Origin: Candidatus Riflebacteria bacterium HGW-Riflebacteria-1
GTDB taxonomy: Bacteria; Muiribacteriota; Ozemobacteria; Ozemobacterales; Ozemobacteraceae
Assembly (NCBI GenBank): GCA_002839445.1
Contig: PGYB01000001.1
Coordinates: 62,001 to 126,000 of the forward strand
Reading direction: 5' to 3'
Length of the DNA: 64,000 bases
In this document: positions 62,170 through 64,000 of the stretch, piece by piece
Position numbering within the stretch: the stretch's first letter is position 1
Layout of the letters: each line of letters starts with the position of its first letter
Program-made: the position numbers and the translations under genes
Notes under the pieces: model-generated
What the model was told of the DNA's origin: nothing
The model's input: the letters and a program-made list of their open reading frames with translations, nothing else
Databases searched by the model: none

Positions 62170-63125
62170 CTTGGAACCTTTATGCGTCCGAGCATGGTTG
62201 TCAGTGCGCTGTCGGCGTTTATTCCCTCGATTTCGGCCTCAGGTTTCAGTATCACGCGATGGCGCAAAACCGGGCATACCATTGCCTTAACATCGTCAGG
62301 AGTAACAAACTCGCGACCTTCCATAAGTGCAGCCGCCTTCGAAGCAAGCAGCAAACCGATACTGGCGCGCACACCGGCGCCAATATGAAAATCAGACCAG
62401 TTGCGAGTTGCACGCACAATATCGGTTATGTAATCTATGACTGGCTCTCTGGTCTGTACTCTTGTAATCGCTTCGCGGCACTCCTTGATCTCTTCGATAT
62501 CGGCAACCTTGGAAAGCCCGACTTTTTTGATGTTATCAGAGCGAAATCCAGCCTCAAACTTGCCAAGTATGCCGCGTTCAGCCTGTTCTGAAGGATAATC
62601 GAGCAATATTTTAAAGAGAAATCTGTCGAGCTGTGCCTCAGGAAGAGGATATGTGCCCTCATATTCCAGGGAGTTCTGTGTTGCCATTACAGTAAAAATA
62701 GCCGAGAGTTCGAAACAGTTGCCTTCAATGGTGACCTGACGCTCTTCCATGCACTCCAACAGCGCCGACTGTGTCTTTGCCGGGGCGCGGTTAATCTCGT
62801 CAACCAACACCAGGTCACTAAAAATAGGCCCTTTGTGCACATGAAACGCACCGCTTCGCGCGTCGAAAATATTAGTGCCAAGCACATCAGAAGGCATAAG
62901 ATCCGGAGTCATCTGAATGCGGCGAAAACTTGCCCCTATTATCTCAGCCGCAGTTTTAACCGTAAGGGTCTTTGCTGTTCCAGGTACACCTTCCAGCAAA
63001 ATGTGACCCTTTACCAGAAGAGCCGCCAGCATAAGATTAACCGTCTCATCCTGACCGATGATAACCTTGCCGATTTCGGCACGTATACCTTCAAAAATCT
63101 GTTTTACCCGCGCCAGTTCAATCAT
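62166..63125 (-). CDS. MoxR-type AAA+ ATPase
   Basis: 319 residues. Walker A LLEGVPGTAKTLT, Walker B LVLVDEINRAP, sensor 1 TVMATQNSLEYEGTYPLPEAQ and the arginine region LDRFLFK are typical of MoxR. ATG 63125 overlaps the stop of the DUF4350 gene; the frame to 63194 is rejected. It forms an operon with DUF58. Confidence 0.93.
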   Translation of the reverse strand: MIELARVKQIFEGIRAEIGKVIIGQDETVNLMLAALLVKGHILLEGVPGTAKTLTVKTAAEIIGASFRRIQMTPDLMPSDVLGTNIFDARSGAFHVHKGPIFSDLVLVDEINRAPAKTQSALLECMEERQVTIEGNCFELSAIFTVMATQNSLEYEGTYPLPEAQLDRFLFKILLDYPSEQAERGILGKFEAGFRSDNIKKVGLSKVADIEEIKECREAITRVQTREPVIDYITDIVRATRNWSDFHIGAGVRASIGLLLASKAAALMEGREFVTPDDVKAMVCPVLRHRVILKPEAEIEGINADSALTTMLGRIKVPR

Positions 63126-64000
63126 GGAGTTTAAGTTCCTTTCTAGCCCTTTCAAGGGTACGCACCACGCGCAAAAGCACGCCCGGCGAGTCATCGTTTT
63201 TATTAAGAATCCGCTGTATATCGAGCTCTACGCGACTGAGACTGTCGGCCACTTCAATATTGCCAGCACGTATCGCTACTACAATTTCCCTGAACTGCGC
63301 CATGGGAGCCAGCCCATAACGTTTGATAGCAGCAGCAGCAAAGCCATAGAGAATTTCAGAAAGAGCGTGACTGACGTTATGTCGCTCCGCCAGGAGCTTG
63401 CCAAGATTCCTGACATAGGAAACATTGCGCAAATCAGGGTCAGCCAGCACTATCGCACGCCCAAACCGTCTTCCAGTCGAATAAAAGTACACAGCCAGCG
63501 CCAGTACCATCTGCAGAAGAACCCAGCTGATCGGGTTAGCCTTAACCAGGCTCCAGAACGAAATATGGTCAACCTTCTGTCGTGCCATATAAGTTCTATG
63601 ACGCGGCACCATTCGACGCGCCCGCACCTGTACAGGTGTGCTCGGAAACGTATCAAGAATCGAAAGATGTTTTCCCACGGCAAGATGCTCCACCATGCGG
63701 GTAACCAGCACCAGATTGTCACGTTTCTTAAGCCCAAGGCCTGACAAAAAATCGGCGTGCGCCAGCACTATCATACGCCCAGAGCCACGAAACGACATAA
63801 AAACCGTGCAACCGCCCATCTGCTCGGGCATAACAGAAAAAAAGCTCATGCCTGGCTGGCGATGAATAGCTTTGCGGCCAGAACTTATTGTTTCGATTTC
63901 ATCGAGATAAGGAAGGCGTAGCTGCAATTCCTCAGGCAACTCCTGTTCGTGCAGGCTTCTTTCAATGCCAATGTAACGGTCGATTCCGCTGTTGTCGGGC
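63118..64000 (-). CDS. DUF4350-type protein (5' end cut by window)
   Basis: The frame stays open through position 64000; residues before the apparent TTG at 63939 (IDRYIGIERSLHEQE) read as coding, so the start lies outside. At least 290 residues, with one hydrophobic helix near the centre (SWVLLQMVLALAVYFY). The pairing with moxR, DUF58 and spoIIM fits DUF4350, a frequent member of this cluster. Confidence 0.7.
   Translation of the reverse strand, partial: PDNSGIDRYIGIERSLHEQELPEELQLRLPYLDEIETISSGRKAIHRQPGMSFFSVMPEQMGGCTVFMSFRGSGRMIVLAHADFLSGLGLKKRDNLVLVTRMVEHLAVGKHLSILDTFPSTPVQVRARRMVPRHRTYMARQKVDHISFWSLVKANPISWVLLQMVLALAVYFYSTGRRFGRAIVLADPDLRNVSYVRNLGKLLAERHNVSHALSEILYGFAAAAIKRYGLAPMAQFREIVVAIRAGNIEVADSLSRVELDIQRILNKNDDSPGVLLRVVRTLERARKELKLHD

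Overview
The window (about 50 % GC, short intergenic gaps, ATGA-type gene overlaps, purine-rich ribosome binding sites) comes from an obligately or mostly anaerobic bacterium living by hydrogen and formate redox chemistry. It encodes a selenocysteine formate dehydrogenase with NADH-dehydrogenase-like partners, two trimeric [FeFe]-hydrogenase operons, a hydrogenase-like sensor kinase, Rex, and selenium and molybdenum cofactor genes. No ribosomal RNA or clear taxonomic marker is present. The mixture of clostridial-type hydrogenase signalling, pilin-like proteins with zinc ribbons and a Gram-negative-looking set of secreted proteins would fit an uncultured deep lineage such as Riflebacteria, but that is a guess.

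Layout. 1-8.4 kb: unrelated chromosomal genes (cysteine-rich protein, MotA-like membrane protein, membrane metallopeptidase, methyltransferase, 2-hydroxyacid dehydrogenase, CvpA-like protein, GAF sensor kinase). 8.4-11.5 kb: selenium operon yedF / cysteine desulfurase / selD, with SelD fused to a Se/S-carrier-like domain. 11.8-14.2 kb: a ferritin-like protein and a single-chain NuoE-NuoF fusion. 14.4-24.6 kb (minus strand): formate dehydrogenase locus with fdhA (in-frame UGA and SECIS), receiver, [2Fe-2S] thioredoxin-like protein, NuoF, NuoE, Cache histidine kinase, receiver, Fe-S/PAS protein and SpoIIE phosphatase. 25.1-28.7 kb: selC, selA, selB. 28.7-35.5 kb: hypothetical genes, glutamine synthetase, molbindin, a TudS-like protein, and an MFS transporter behind a fluoride riboswitch. 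35.8-40.4 kb: oxalate/formate-family transporter, fdhD, mobA, moeA. 40.7-43 kb: secreted and BON-domain proteins. 43.2-56.3 kb: rex plus hydrogenase 1 (hydCBA), the hydrogenase-kinase fusion, a receiver and a REC-kinase; then receiver plus hydrogenase 2 (hydCBA). Good Rex boxes precede both hydrogenase operons. 56.3-64 kb: adenylate cyclase, cupredoxin, zinc-ribbon pilin-like protein and a SpoIIM/DUF58/MoxR/DUF4350 cluster cut by the window end.

How it fits together. The island holds the Sec codon, its SECIS, tRNA-Sec, SelA, SelB, SelD and selenium delivery proteins, FdhD and molybdenum cofactor genes, and a candidate formate transporter: most of what is needed to make and feed one formate dehydrogenase. 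The FDH and both hydrogenases carry NADH modules, so formate, H2, NADH and possibly ferredoxin can be interconverted. The most unusual part is regulatory: four receiver-only proteins lie among the enzyme genes, two kinases share a very similar transmitter (one with a Cache input, one fused to a hydrogenase-like Fe-S sensor), and the phosphatase and Fe-S/PAS protein normally found beside sensory hydrogenases sit at the FDH end. I infer a shared formate/H2/redox signalling network acting on these enzymes. Hydrogenase maturation genes (hydEFG) are not in the window.
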